From a bacterium (lineage in GTDB: Bacteria > Krumholzibacteriota > Krumholzibacteriia > LZORAL124-64-63): a stretch of DNA of 26,034 nucleotides. The notes beneath the pieces were generated by a model. That model made no database searches. It was not told the DNA's origin and saw nothing but the letters and a program-made list of their open reading frames with translations. This document shows positions 1-7,624 of the stretch, piece by piece (within the stretch, counting starts at the first letter, position 1; each line of letters opens with the position of its first letter). The DNA lies in contig JADJYS010000005.1 in NCBI GenBank assembly GCA_016719645.1, positions 1 through 26,034 of the forward strand. The letters run 5' to 3'. A program made the translations under genes and the position numbers.

Positions 1-1278
1 GCCAGGGCGCCAGCACCCGCCGCAGCGCGTCCGGCCCCTCGTACCAGGCCAGCGCCAGGCCGTAGTTGGTGACCGGGACGCCGGCGGCCGCGAGGCGGCG
101 CACGCGCGCCCGCAGCTTCTGCTCGTGGATCATGCAGCCGCCGCAGTGGATCACCACGGCGTACTTCCGCAGCTCGTCCGGATCCGGGAACTCGCGGCCG
201 AAGGCGTGCTCGACGACGACGCCCGGCGCGCGTTCCTGCAGCTTGCGCGGCAGCTGGACGGTGCCGATGTCCTCGGCGATGCGGTCGTGGTTGCAGGCCT
301 CGGCGATCAGCACCCGGTCGCCGGCTCGCAGCGCGTCGAGGGCCGCGGCGCCGCGGGCGAAGAGGTCGAGGTCGCCGCCCGCGGTGGCGTGGATCATCAT
401 CACCGAGAAGGTCGTCAGCGGGACGTCCGCCGGCACCCAGGCGTCCATCACGTCGACGGCCTGGGAGTCGGTCAGCACGAGCTGGACGCCCTCGGCGGCG
501 GCCAGAGCGTCGAGGAAGGCGACGAAGCGCGCGCGCTCGGCGGCCCGCTCGCCGGCGTCGCCGTGGCGTGCGCGGCGCAGGTCGGTGCGGTAGAGCGCGA
601 CCGGGACGCCGCGGCGCAGCAGGAACTCCATGGCCATCTCCTGCGGGCGCAGCAGGCGGCCCGAGGGGGTCTCCTCGTCCATCGGCACGTGCAGCAGCAC
701 CGTGCCGCGGTCCCGCAGGAAGGGGAGCAGCGCGACGGCCCGTGCCGCGGCGGGGGTGGCCGCGGCCAGGAACTCCGCCAGCTCCGCGGCGCGCGCGTCG
801 TCGGCGAGGTCGATCTCCAGCGCCGGGACGCCGGCGTCGGGGGGCAGCGCCGCCAGGCAGAAGTCGCGGACGTCGGGCGGCGGCGCGTCGCCGGCGCGCA
901 GGTTCAGCAGCACGGCCAGGTGCTTGCCCAGGCGCAGGGCCTCCCGCGCGACGAAGGCTTCGACGTCGCGCTGGCCCGAGGCGAAGGCCTGCCGCGGGTC
1001 GACGACCAGCGCGACGAGGTCGCACTCCTCCAGCGCCGCCAGCGTCTTCTGCCGCTTCTTCTCCCCGAGGCCCGCGCCCTCGTCCAGGCCGGCGGTGTCG
1101 AGGATCTTGCAGGGCCCAGGGCGTGGATCTCCGCGAGCGCGTCGCGGACGTCGGCGGTGGTGCCCGGCGCGGCGTCCACGAGCGACGTGGGCTGGCGGGT
1201 CAGCAGGTTCATCGCCGTGCTCTTGCCGGCGTTGACCCGTCCGAAGAAGCCGATGATCGTGCGCGACACCCTGGCCAT
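1..1278 (-). CDS. hydF: [FeFe]-hydrogenase maturation GTPase HydF, partial at left edge, with one apparent frameshift
   Basis: HydF is the GTPase and scaffold that carries the diiron subcluster precursor made by HydE and HydG and delivers it to apo [FeFe]-hydrogenase. The ATG at 1278 follows an AGGAGG six bases upstream and begins MARVSRTIIGFFGRVNAGKS, with the G1 loop GRVNAGKS at residues 13-20, a G2 APGTT, and G3 as DTAGLDEG. The C-terminal part has the iron-sulfur ligand pattern of the family: EACNHD followed about 50 residues later by HCGGC, then GVPVTNYGLALAWYE. The frame is broken once: at 1112-1116 the run reads GGCCC where GGCCCC is needed to join ALGP to CKILDTAGL, so one C is missing. 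Beyond that point the shifted frame is open to position 1, and the stop codon lies outside the window. Whether the break is real or an assembly error cannot be told here. The G4 region reads LLNLRAGD, without an obvious NKxD. HydE and HydG are not in the window. Confidence 0.9.
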
Positions 1279-1331
1279 GAACGCCTCCTGTCCGGATCTC
1301 AAGATGCGCAGGGACGAGCCCGGGAGCCAGT

Positions 1332-1348
1332 CCGTGAACGATTCACGG
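1332..1348. other. Short perfect inverted repeat overlapping the end of the NFACT gene
   Basis: CCGTGAA-CGA-TTCACGG forms a perfect 7-bp stem with a 3-base loop. It overlaps the stop codon of the NFACT gene (1343-1345) and lies 54 bases before the hydF start on the same strand. There is no T-run, so it is not a convincing intrinsic terminator. It could attenuate read-through into hydF or be a small operator. Confidence 0.3.
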
Positions 1349-2818
1349 CCGGGGATCGCCGGCTTCGTCGGCGTTCAGCGGCGCCACGCCGGGCATCACG
1401 CCGGGCGGCACCATCAGGCTCTTCTCGTGCGTGCAGGCCGCCAGGCCGGGCGGCGAGCGGCGCGGCTTGCGCACGTGCTTGCGCAGCGTGTAGACGACCG
1501 GGACCAGGCCGGAATTGCGGGCGCGGCAGTACTGGGCGGCCAGCGAGGCGGCCTTCTCCAGGGCCTGCCGGGGCACCTGCTCCGGGCGGCCGCCGGCGCG
1601 CAACACGACGTGGCTGCCGGGAACGCCCTGGGCGTGCAGCCACCAGTCGTCGGGCGCGGCGGCCTTGTGGGTCAGTTCGTCGTTCTCGCGGTCGTTGCGG
1701 CCGATCCAGACCTCCCAGCGCTCGTCGACCAGGAAGCGGCGGTACGGCGCCGCCTCGGGCGGCGCCTCGCGGCGACCGGCGACCACGCGCTTGCCCGCCC
1801 CCAACAGCGGCGCCTGTGCGGCCCGCCAGGCCAGCACGGCGGCCAGCGGGTCGGCGGCGCCGGCCAGCCCGTCCAGTTCGTCCTGCAGGTCGCGGCACAC
1901 CCGCTGCCGTTCCTCCGCCTCGGCCAGGCGCCGCGCGATGTGCTCGCGCCCGCGCGCGGCCTTGCGCGCCCGATGGAACAGGCGGTCCAGGTTCTCGGCC
2001 GGGCTCAGGGTCGGGTCCAGGACGATGCGGCAGGCCTGGCCGGCGGCGTCGGGCAGTTCGATCTCGGCGACGCCGCGGCGCACGGCGTGCAGGTGGATGG
2101 CGAGGGTCTCGGCGGCGTGACGCACGGCCTCGCCGCCGTCGGCCGTGGCCAGGTCGCGCGCCAGGTTGTCGCCCAGGCGCCCGGCGGCGTCGGCGACGCG
2201 GCGCAGGGCGGCGCGCGCCTCGGCGAACGCCTCGTCGTGCAGCAAAGGGCCGAGCAGGGAGGGGCCGAGCTCGCGGCAGCGGGCCGCGACGTCGTCGGGA
2301 TCCGGCGCCGCGGGCGGTTCCGCGGGGGCCGGCGGCGGCGCCAGCGTGGCGGGGTGGGGCGAGGCGTGGGCCGACCAGAGCCGGCGGCCGTCGCCGTCGG
2401 CGAGCACCAGGTTGCCGCGCTGGCCGAAGAGCTGGTGCGCGAGCGCGAGCCGCCGCCCGTCCGGATCGGCGAAGTCGAAGAAGAGAATGGCGTCGTCCGG
2501 GGGCGCGGACACCGTGACCAGCGCGCACCCGAGGAGCTGCGACGCGGCCAGGCGCTTCTGCGGCGCCCAGCCCAGGGCGTCGGTCCAGACGCGGGGCAGG
2601 GGGGTCTCGTCGTCCCAGGCCATCACGGCGCCCGCGCGCGCCAGCAGGAACAGGTGCGCGGGGGGAGCGGAACCTTCCCGCGCGGCGAAGGTCAGGCGCA
2701 GCCAGCCCGGTCCGCCGCCGACGCCGATCACCCGCGATGCGGCCAGGCGCCGACGCCAAGCGGCGGCCAGGGCCCCGAGGGACTCCGGCCGCCGCCAGGG
2801 TAGGGACGCGCGGTCCAC
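1343..2818 (-). CDS. NFACT family protein (RqcH/Tae2-like ribosome quality control factor)
   Basis: NFACT proteins bind obstructed 50S subunits; RqcH members add C-terminal alanine tails to stalled nascent chains. The protein is 491 residues, shorter than the usual 550-580. An NFACT-N-like region covers about residues 10-150, including QLFGQRGNLVLADGDG, the counterpart of the GRhsNlvL segment. The middle region has LDPTLSPAENLDRLFHRARK (268-287) and a short charged helix. The NFACT-R domain runs about 359-470, with WIGRNDRENDELTHKAA, DDWWLHAQGVPGSHVVLR and VVYTLRKHVRKPR all well conserved. The GTG at 2818 is chosen because it is the first in-frame start after the stop of the upstream gene at 2827 and gives a family-like N-terminus (VDRASLPWRRP); no clear ribosome site is visible, so translation may be coupled. 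At the position of the RqcH Asp-Arg pair the sequence reads DDAILFF, with Ala in place of Arg, so alanine-tailing activity is uncertain. Confidence 0.85.
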   Translation of the reverse strand: MDRASLPWRRPESLGALAAAWRRRLAASRVIGVGGGPGWLRLTFAAREGSAPPAHLFLLARAGAVMAWDDETPLPRVWTDALGWAPQKRLAASQLLGCALVTVSAPPDDAILFFDFADPDGRRLALAHQLFGQRGNLVLADGDGRRLWSAHASPHPATLAPPPAPAEPPAAPDPDDVAARCRELGPSLLGPLLHDEAFAEARAALRRVADAAGRLGDNLARDLATADGGEAVRHAAETLAIHLHAVRRGVAEIELPDAAGQACRIVLDPTLSPAENLDRLFHRARKAARGREHIARRLAEAEERQRVCRDLQDELDGLAGAADPLAAVLAWRAAQAPLLGAGKRVVAGRREAPPEAAPYRRFLVDERWEVWIGRNDRENDELTHKAAAPDDWWLHAQGVPGSHVVLRAGGRPEQVPRQALEKAASLAAQYCRARNSGLVPVVYTLRKHVRKPRRSPPGLAACTHEKSLMVPPGVMPGVAPLNADEAGDPRP

Positions 2819-2826
2819 GCCGCGGT

Positions 2827-3309
2827 CTAGAAGAACGTCAGGCCGGCGGTGAACTTCATGTCCGGCGCGTAGTCCGACAGGCCGATCTTCAGCTCGAACA
2901 TCAGGGACTTGGACTCGTCGAGGCTCTTCTCGAGCCCGCCCAGGATGCTGATGCCCATCTTGGTCTCGGAGTCGTCGAAGCCGGCCGGCACGTCGTCGAT
3001 CTTGATCATGTGCATGCCGATCTCGCCGCCCGCGTACGGGGTGAAGCCGCCCATGTCGACTTCCTTGAAGCTGTAGTTGGCGTCGGCGGCGAAGGAGTAG
3101 ATGCTGACTCCGTCCAGGAACGAGATCTCGACATTGGGGACCAGCGCGATCTCGGGCGTGATGTTCAGGCCCTTGACGTGGCCGCCCGCGAAGAACCCGG
3201 TGGTGCCGGAGTCGACGTAGCCGCCGCGCACGCCGAAGGCCATGGGACCGGCCGCCGCGACGCCCGCGATGAGGACGAGGGCCGTGGTCAGGAACAGAAT
3301 CTTCTTCAT
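2827..3309 (-). CDS. Small secreted outer-membrane beta-barrel protein
   Basis: This 160-residue protein starts at ATG 3309, behind GGGGGAGA on the minus strand. A longer in-frame reading from 3366 is rejected because the signal peptide begins at MKKILFLTTALVLIAG. The signal peptide (about residues 1-20, AAA-G cleavage) leads into alternating beta-strands with Gly and aromatic residues, such as PMAFGVRGGY, GFTPYAGGEIGMHM and DMKFTAGLTFF. The C-terminal Phe is typical of BamA-inserted barrels, and about 140 mature residues would fit an 8-stranded OmpX/OmpA-type barrel. No specific function is recognisable. The gene lies first in a minus-strand unit with the NFACT gene 8 bases downstream, and has its own promoter at 3366-3394. 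The pairing with NFACT looks like shared transcription rather than shared function. Confidence 0.75.
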   Translation of the reverse strand: MKKILFLTTALVLIAGVAAAGPMAFGVRGGYVDSGTTGFFAGGHVKGLNITPEIALVPNVEISFLDGVSIYSFAADANYSFKEVDMGGFTPYAGGEIGMHMIKIDDVPAGFDDSETKMGISILGGLEKSLDESKSLMFELKIGLSDYAPDMKFTAGLTFF

Positions 3310-3365
3310 CGTGATCTCCCCCTGCAGCTGTTGGGTTGTAGGCGAACCTCGAACGATCCGGCCCA

Positions 3366-3394
3366 TTTCTAGTGCATCCGGGCGGGGCCGTCAA
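3366..3394 (-). promoter_or_regulatory. Predicted sigma70-type promoter for the beta-barrel gene
   Basis: On the minus strand TTGACG (3394-3389) is followed by a 17-base spacer and TAGAAA (3371-3366). Transcription would start near 3359, giving a leader of about 50 bases to the ATG at 3309. It is divergent to the yicC promoter. Confidence 0.6.
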
Positions 3395-3440
3395 TCCCTC
3401 CTTGCGCCGGACACGGCGGGAAGGCGGCCGGTTTCCGGCC

Positions 3441-3469
3441 TTGCCGCCGCCGTCGGACTTGCCTAGACT
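3441..3469 (+). promoter_or_regulatory. Predicted sigma70-type promoter for yicC-gmk
   Basis: TTGCCG (3441-3446), a 17-base spacer, and TAGACT (3464-3469) predict a start near 3476, about 47 bases before the GTG of yicC. The two boxes sit in a stretch with no coding signal between divergent genes. Confidence 0.5.
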
Positions 3470-3522
3470 TGGCCGCCCGGTACGGCCCCGGGCCGTCCCA
3501 CCCCTCACGGATCGGAGATCCC

Positions 3523-4404
3523 GTGCTCAGCATGACCGGATACGGCAACGGCGAAGCGATGGCGGGCGACACCACCGTCACGGTGGAACTGCGCGCCGTG
3601 AACCACCGTTTCCTCGACGTCGCCCTGAAGTTGCCGTCGGCGTTGGGCTTCTGCGAGCTCGACATCCGCGAGATCCTGAAGAACCGCGTCGCGCGCGGCC
3701 GCGTCAGCTGCACCCTGACCCTGGAGCGCGGGACCGCTGCGGCCGGCGCCGCCCTGCAGCCCGCGCGCGTCGAGGCCGGCCTGGCGGCCCTCGGCGCCAT
3801 GGCCGACGCCGTCGCCGCCCGCGGCCTGCCGCGGCCGGAGATCCGGCTCGAGCACCTGCTGGCGCTGCCCGGCCTGTTCGACGGCGGCCAGCCCGAGGAC
3901 GACCGCGAGGCCCTGCAGGCGGCCGTGACGTCGGCCCTGGACCAGGCCATCGCCGGTCTCGAAGCGATGAAGCGCAAGGAAGGGGCCGAGACCGCCGCCG
4001 AGATGACCGCGCGCACCGAGGCCATCGACCGCCACCTCGGCACGGTCGCGGCGCTGGTGCCCGGCGCCCTCGAGGAGGCCCAGAACCGGCTGCGCGAGCG
4101 CCTGGCCCAGCTGCTGGGCGACGCCCTCGAGCCGCAGCGCCTGGCCCAGGAAGCGGCGATCCTGGTGGACAAGGGCAACATCAACGAGGAGTGCGAGCGC
4201 CTCGCCAGCCACCTCGAGCAGGTGCGCGAGGCCCTGGCGGAGGGCGGCCAGGTGGCCAAGCGCCTGAACTTCCTGTTCCAGGAGATGCACCGCGAGGTCA
4301 ACACCATGGGTTCCAAGACCCAGAACCTCGAGATCACGCGCGCGGTGATCGCCATGAAGGAAGAGATCGAGACCCTGCGCGAGCAGGTCCAGAACCTGGA
4401 GTGA
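3523..4404 (+). CDS. yicC: YicC/YloC family endoribonuclease
   Basis: The family degrades RNA; Escherichia coli YicC acts on small RNA such as RyhB. The GTG at 3523 follows GGAG five bases upstream and gives VLSMTGYGNGEA, the classic SMTGYG start of the family; a longer reading from 3469 would begin inside the promoter. At 293 residues the length is normal. The N-terminal YicC domain includes the conserved VELRAVNHRFLDVALKLP, and the C-terminal DUF1732 part contains NINEECERLASHLEQ, KRLNFLFQEMHREVNTMGSK and a final helical EMKEEIE-type segment near TLREQVQNLE. The gene is followed after 7 bases by gmk, a widely conserved arrangement with rpoZ and coaBC further on. Confidence 0.93.
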   Translation: MLSMTGYGNGEAMAGDTTVTVELRAVNHRFLDVALKLPSALGFCELDIREILKNRVARGRVSCTLTLERGTAAAGAALQPARVEAGLAALGAMADAVAARGLPRPEIRLEHLLALPGLFDGGQPEDDREALQAAVTSALDQAIAGLEAMKRKEGAETAAEMTARTEAIDRHLGTVAALVPGALEEAQNRLRERLAQLLGDALEPQRLAQEAAILVDKGNINEECERLASHLEQVREALAEGGQVAKRLNFLFQEMHREVNTMGSKTQNLEITRAVIAMKEEIETLREQVQNLE

Positions 4405-4411
4405 CCCGGCG

Positions 4412-5023
4412 ATGATCCTGCTGATCAGCGGCCCGAGCGGCGCGGGCAAGACCACGTTCGTGCGGGCCCTGCTCGCCGAGGACCCGCGCGTGCGCTTCTC
4501 GGTCTCGACCACCACGCGCCCGATCCGGCCCGGGGAGCGGGAGGGCGTCGACTACCACTACGTCGACGACGCGGAGTTCGACCGGCTCGTGGACGCCGGC
4601 GCCTTCGTGGAGTGGGCGCACGTGCACGACCGCCGCTACGGCACCCGCCGCGACCACATCCAGGCCATGATCGACCGGGGCGAGGTGCCCCTGCTCGACC
4701 TGGACGTCCAGGGCGGCAAGAACGTCATCGACCTGTACCGCGACGAGCTCGTCTCGGTGTTCGTGTTCCCGCCCTCGTGGGACGCGCTGGAGGCGCGCCT
4801 GCGCTCGCGCGCCACCGACGGGCCCGAGGTCATCGCCACCCGCCTGCGCAACGCCCGCTGGGAGGTGGGCTACGCCTCCCACTACCGCTACTGGATCGTC
4901 AACGCCGACCTCGCCGAGGCCCTGCGGCGCATGTCGGCGATCCTGACCGCCGAGCAGTGCCGGCGCGAGCGATTCCGGGAGCCGCCGCTGGCGCCGACGA
5001 TGGAACCTCCTGCCGGACAATAA
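4412..5023 (+). CDS. gmk: Guanylate kinase
   Basis: The enzyme phosphorylates GMP to GDP with ATP in the cytoplasm. The 203-residue protein starts MILLISGPSGAGKTTFVRAL, with P-loop GPSGAGKT at 7-14. It continues with the GMP-binding stretch FSVSTTTRPIRPGEREGVDY and Tyr residues of HYV, then FVEWAHVHDRRYGT and DLDVQGGKNV, all characteristic of Gmk. The start ATG lies 7 bases after the yicC stop without a strong ribosome site, so translational coupling is likely. The C-terminal tail after about residue 190 is Pro-rich and not conserved. Gmk supplies GDP for nucleotide synthesis and (p)ppGpp turnover, and sits beside the omega subunit gene as in many bacteria. Confidence 0.95.
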   Translation: MILLISGPSGAGKTTFVRALLAEDPRVRFSVSTTTRPIRPGEREGVDYHYVDDAEFDRLVDAGAFVEWAHVHDRRYGTRRDHIQAMIDRGEVPLLDLDVQGGKNVIDLYRDELVSVFVFPPSWDALEARLRSRATDGPEVIATRLRNARWEVGYASHYRYWIVNADLAEALRRMSAILTAEQCRRERFREPPLAPTMEPPAGQ

Positions 5024-5038
5024 TTTGGAGAATTGGAG

Positions 5039-5067
5039 TTGATGCCGGCCCGGAACGGGGTTACATT
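5039..5067 (+). promoter_or_regulatory. Predicted sigma70-type promoter for rpoZ-coaBC
   Basis: TTGATG (5039-5044), a 17-base spacer and TACATT (5062-5067) lie in the 117-base gap between gmk and rpoZ. The predicted start is near 5074, leaving a leader of about 67 bases. The region just upstream is AT-rich for this genome, as expected for an upstream promoter element. Confidence 0.55.
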
Positions 5068-5140
5068 GCTCCGTTCGCGCTCCGCCGGCGGTTGCAGCGC
5101 CCCGGTCCCCGTCGACATGGATCTTCCACCGAGGTGTCCG

Positions 5141-5380
5141 ATGACTTACATCCAGCGCAAGGATGTCACCAACAGGATCCCGAACAAGTTCGAAGCCATC
5201 CGGATCGCCGCCCTCGAGGCGCGCCGTCTGAACGACCGGGCCCGCGCGGTGAGCGCGAACCTGCCCGGCAAGCTGACGACCATCGCGGTCCAGCGCCTGA
5301 TCGACGGCAAGATCCTCTACTACGACAAGCGTGAGCGCGCTGCCGCCGCCCTCAAGGAGCGGGAGAGCGGACAGGAGTAG
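5141..5380 (+). CDS. rpoZ: DNA-directed RNA polymerase omega subunit
   Basis: Omega helps assemble and stabilise RNA polymerase by clamping the beta-prime subunit. The ATG at 5141 follows GAGGTG and gives a 79-residue protein, the usual omega size; an upstream in-frame ATG at 5033 would add an unrelated stretch and overlap the promoter. Conserved features are VTNRIPNKFEAIRIAALEAR and RRLND, which match the omega pattern N-K/R-F/Y-E-x-v-x-x-A-A-x-x-A-R-x-L-N, and a charged C-terminal helix. It lies between gmk and coaBC, the same context as in many phyla, which strengthens the call. Confidence 0.88.
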   Translation: MTYIQRKDVTNRIPNKFEAIRIAALEARRLNDRARAVSANLPGKLTTIAVQRLIDGKILYYDKRERAAAALKERESGQE

Positions 5381-5383
5381 GCC

Positions 5384-6631
5384 ATGACCCGGTCGCGCGT
5401 CCTGCTGCTGGTGACCGGCGGCATCGCCGCCTACAAGAGCTGCCTGTTGGCCCGCCTGCTCGTGCAGGCGGGCTTTTCCGTGCGCGTGGCCATGACCGGC
5501 GCGGCGCAGCGCTTCGTGGGGCCGACCACGTTCCGCGCGCTGACCGGCCACGGCGTCGCCACCGACCTGTGGGGCGAGGGGGACACCGACCCGCTGGACC
5601 ACGTGGAGCTGGCCCGCTGGGCCGACATCGCGGTGGTCGCCCCGGCCACGGCCAACCTGCTGGGCAAGGCCGCCGGCGGCCTCGCCGACGACATCGTCAC
5701 CACGCTGCTGCTGGCCTGCGAGCGCGACCTGGTCCTGGCCCCGGCCATGAACGACGCCATGTGGCGCCACCCCGCCGTGCAGGCCAACCTCGCCACGCTG
5801 CGCGCCCGGGGGGCCCACGTCGTGGATCCCGGCCGCGGCTGGCTGGCCTGCGGCACGGTCGCCGAGGGCCGCATGGCCGAGCCGGAGGAGATCTTCGCCC
5901 GCGTCTGCGAGCTGGACGACGCCCTGCCCCCGCGCGCCGACGGGGCCGCGGACCTGCCGCTGGCCGGCTGCCGGCTGCTGGTGACGGCCGGGCCGACGCG
6001 CGAGCCGCTCGACGCGGTGCGCTTCGTCGGGAACCGCTCGACCGGGGCGATGGGCTTCGCCCTGGCCCGGCAGGCCGCCGGTCTGGGCGCCGAGGTGACC
6101 CTGATCCACGGGCCGGTGCCGTCGCCGCCCCCGCGCGGGATCGGGATCGTGGTGCCGGTGGAGACCGCCGCCCAGATGGCCGCCGCGGTGCGCGAGCGCC
6201 TGCCGCGCGCCGACGCCCTGATCATGGCCGCGGCCGTCGCCGACTTCACGCCCGAGAACGTCGGGCGCGGCAAGCTCAAGAAGGAATCGCTCGGCACGTC
6301 CTGGACCGTGACCATGACCCGCACGGCCGACATCCTGGCCGACATCGTCCAGGCCGAGCGGCCCGCGGGCCTGAAGGTCGTGGGCTTCGCGCTCGAGACC
6401 GAGAACCTGCGCGAGCGGGCGACGGCCAAGCTGCGCGCCAAGGGCATGGACGCCGTGATCGCCAACGATCCCGTCGCCGACGGCACCTTCGGCGAAGGCC
6501 TGCACCGCGTCACGCTGATCGCCGCCGACGGCGGCGGCGAGGCGATCGGCCCGCTGGACAAGCGCGAGCTCGCCGCCGAACTCCTGCAGCGGCTGCTGCC
6601 GCTGCTGCGCCCCGCCGGGGGCGCCGCATGA
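5384..6631 (+). CDS. coaBC: Bifunctional phosphopantothenoylcysteine decarboxylase / phosphopantothenate-cysteine ligase
   Basis: The protein makes 4'-phosphopantetheine for coenzyme A by joining cysteine to phosphopantothenate (CoaB) and decarboxylating the product (CoaC). It has 415 residues. The CoaC flavoprotein half (about 1-180) has TGGIAAYK, His73 in LDHVELARWAD, PAMNDAMW (120-127) and catalytic Cys156 in LACGTVAEGRM. The CoaB half (about 190-412) has TAGPTREPLDAVRFVGNRST, AAAVADF (282-288) and KLKKE (297-301), with Lys300 the likely catalytic lysine. Both activities therefore look intact. The gene starts 3 bases after the rpoZ stop and its stop overlaps the start of the next gene by 4 bases, so all three are probably co-transcribed. 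Confidence 0.96.
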   Translation: MTRSRVLLLVTGGIAAYKSCLLARLLVQAGFSVRVAMTGAAQRFVGPTTFRALTGHGVATDLWGEGDTDPLDHVELARWADIAVVAPATANLLGKAAGGLADDIVTTLLLACERDLVLAPAMNDAMWRHPAVQANLATLRARGAHVVDPGRGWLACGTVAEGRMAEPEEIFARVCELDDALPPRADGAADLPLAGCRLLVTAGPTREPLDAVRFVGNRSTGAMGFALARQAAGLGAEVTLIHGPVPSPPPRGIGIVVPVETAAQMAAAVRERLPRADALIMAAAVADFTPENVGRGKLKKESLGTSWTVTMTRTADILADIVQAERPAGLKVVGFALETENLRERATAKLRAKGMDAVIANDPVADGTFGEGLHRVTLIAADGGGEAIGPLDKRELAAELLQRLLPLLRPAGGAA

Positions 6632-7620
6632 CGCAGGACAGCCCCGAGCGCCTGGCCGCCGACCTGGCCCGCTACCTCGTCCAGCAGCAGCAGGACGGCA
6701 GCGCCTGGTACTACGACGAAGGCCCCGTCGCCGCGGCCGCGGCGGCGCCCCCGGCCGCAGATCCCCCCGCCCCCGCGGAAGCCGCGGCGCCGCCCGCGGA
6801 GATCGCGACGCCCGCCGCGCTGCGGCCGCCCGCGCCCGCCGCCGCGCCCGCCGGTCCGGAAGCGGACGCGGCCGCGGCCGCGAAGGCGGCCCGCGAGCGG
6901 GAGTTCCGCGCCGAGTGCGAGCGCTTCGTGCGCGAGACGCTGGCCCAGATCCGCAGCCGCCCGCCCGCGGCGGTCGCGGCCGCGGCCGCCGCCCCGAACC
7001 TGTTCGCCGCGGCCCCGGCCGCGGCCCCGGCCGCGCCGGCGCCGGTCTCGAAGCGGCTGGCGCTGGAGAGCCTGGCCGCCGAGGTGGCCGCCTGCACGGC
7101 CTGCAAGCTGCACCCCACGCGCACGCACACGGTCTTCGGCTGCGGCAACCCCGACGCGCGCGTGCTGTTCATCGGCGAGGCGCCCGGCCGCAACGAGGAC
7201 GAGCAGGGCCTGCCGTTCGTCGGCCGCGCGGGGCAGCTGCTGACCGACATCCTGCGCGCCATCCGCTTCGAGCGCGACGAGGTCTACATCTGCAACATCC
7301 TGAAGTGCCGCCCGCCCGAGAACCGCGACCCCGAACCCGACGAGGCCGGCGCCTGCGAGCCCTTCCTGCGCCGGCAGCTGGCGATCATCCAGCCGCACCT
7401 GATCTGCTGCCTCGGCCGCCACGCGGCGATGACGCTGCTGGACACCCGCGCCAGCCTGCGCTCGCTGCGCGAGAGCGTGCACTTCTACCAGGGCATCCCC
7501 GTGCTGGCGACCTTCCACCCCGCCGCGCTGCTGCGCAACCCGCACTGGAAGCGCGACACGTGGGAGGACGTGCGCAAGCTGCGCGCCCTGCACGACGCGC
7601 TGCTCGCGGACGCCTCCTGA
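6628..7620 (+). CDS. Family 4 uracil-DNA glycosylase with long Ala/Pro-rich N-terminal extension
   Basis: The enzyme excises uracil from DNA in base-excision repair and carries a 4Fe-4S cluster. The ATG at 6628 overlaps the coaBC stop (ATGA). The catalytic domain occupies about residues 140-325 of 330. It contains cluster ligands Cys156, Cys159, Cys227 and Cys243, the GEAPGRNEDEQGLPFVGRAG motif (183-202), NILKCRPPENRDP and HPAALLRNP (297-305), all diagnostic of type 4 UDG. Residues 33-138 are a low-complexity Ala/Pro region interrupted by one charged helix (about 84-110). Such a spacer is seen in some homologues annotated as bacteriophage-type DNA polymerase N-terminal domains, but nothing here supports polymerase activity. 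It is the last gene of this plus-strand unit and converges with the next gene 4 bases away. Confidence 0.93.
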   Translation: MTQDSPERLAADLARYLVQQQQDGSAWYYDEGPVAAAAAAPPAADPPAPAEAAAPPAEIATPAALRPPAPAAAPAGPEADAAAAAKAAREREFRAECERFVRETLAQIRSRPPAAVAAAAAAPNLFAAAPAAAPAAPAPVSKRLALESLAAEVAACTACKLHPTRTHTVFGCGNPDARVLFIGEAPGRNEDEQGLPFVGRAGQLLTDILRAIRFERDEVYICNILKCRPPENRDPEPDEAGACEPFLRRQLAIIQPHLICCLGRHAAMTLLDTRASLRSLRESVHFYQGIPVLATFHPAALLRNPHWKRDTWEDVRKLRALHDALLADAS

Positions 7621-7624
7621 CCAT

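Noticed and set aside
1332..1348. Hairpin after the NFACT gene as a terminator
   Set aside because: The stem is only 7 bp and there is no T-run, so it is listed only as an inverted repeat.
125..2803. Very long plus-strand open frame opposite hydF and the NFACT gene
   Set aside because: Composition is Arg/Gly/Ala-rich with no domain, and it runs across two minus-strand genes with clear motifs; a by-product of high GC content.
4334..6505. Long minus-strand open frame opposite gmk, rpoZ and coaBC
   Set aside because: It is antisense to three genes with intact motifs and has low-complexity composition.
6720..7045. Ala/Pro-rich DNA repeats as a mobile or CRISPR-like repeat
   Set aside because: The repeats are codon-level low complexity inside an in-frame coding region, with no spacers or terminal inverted repeats.
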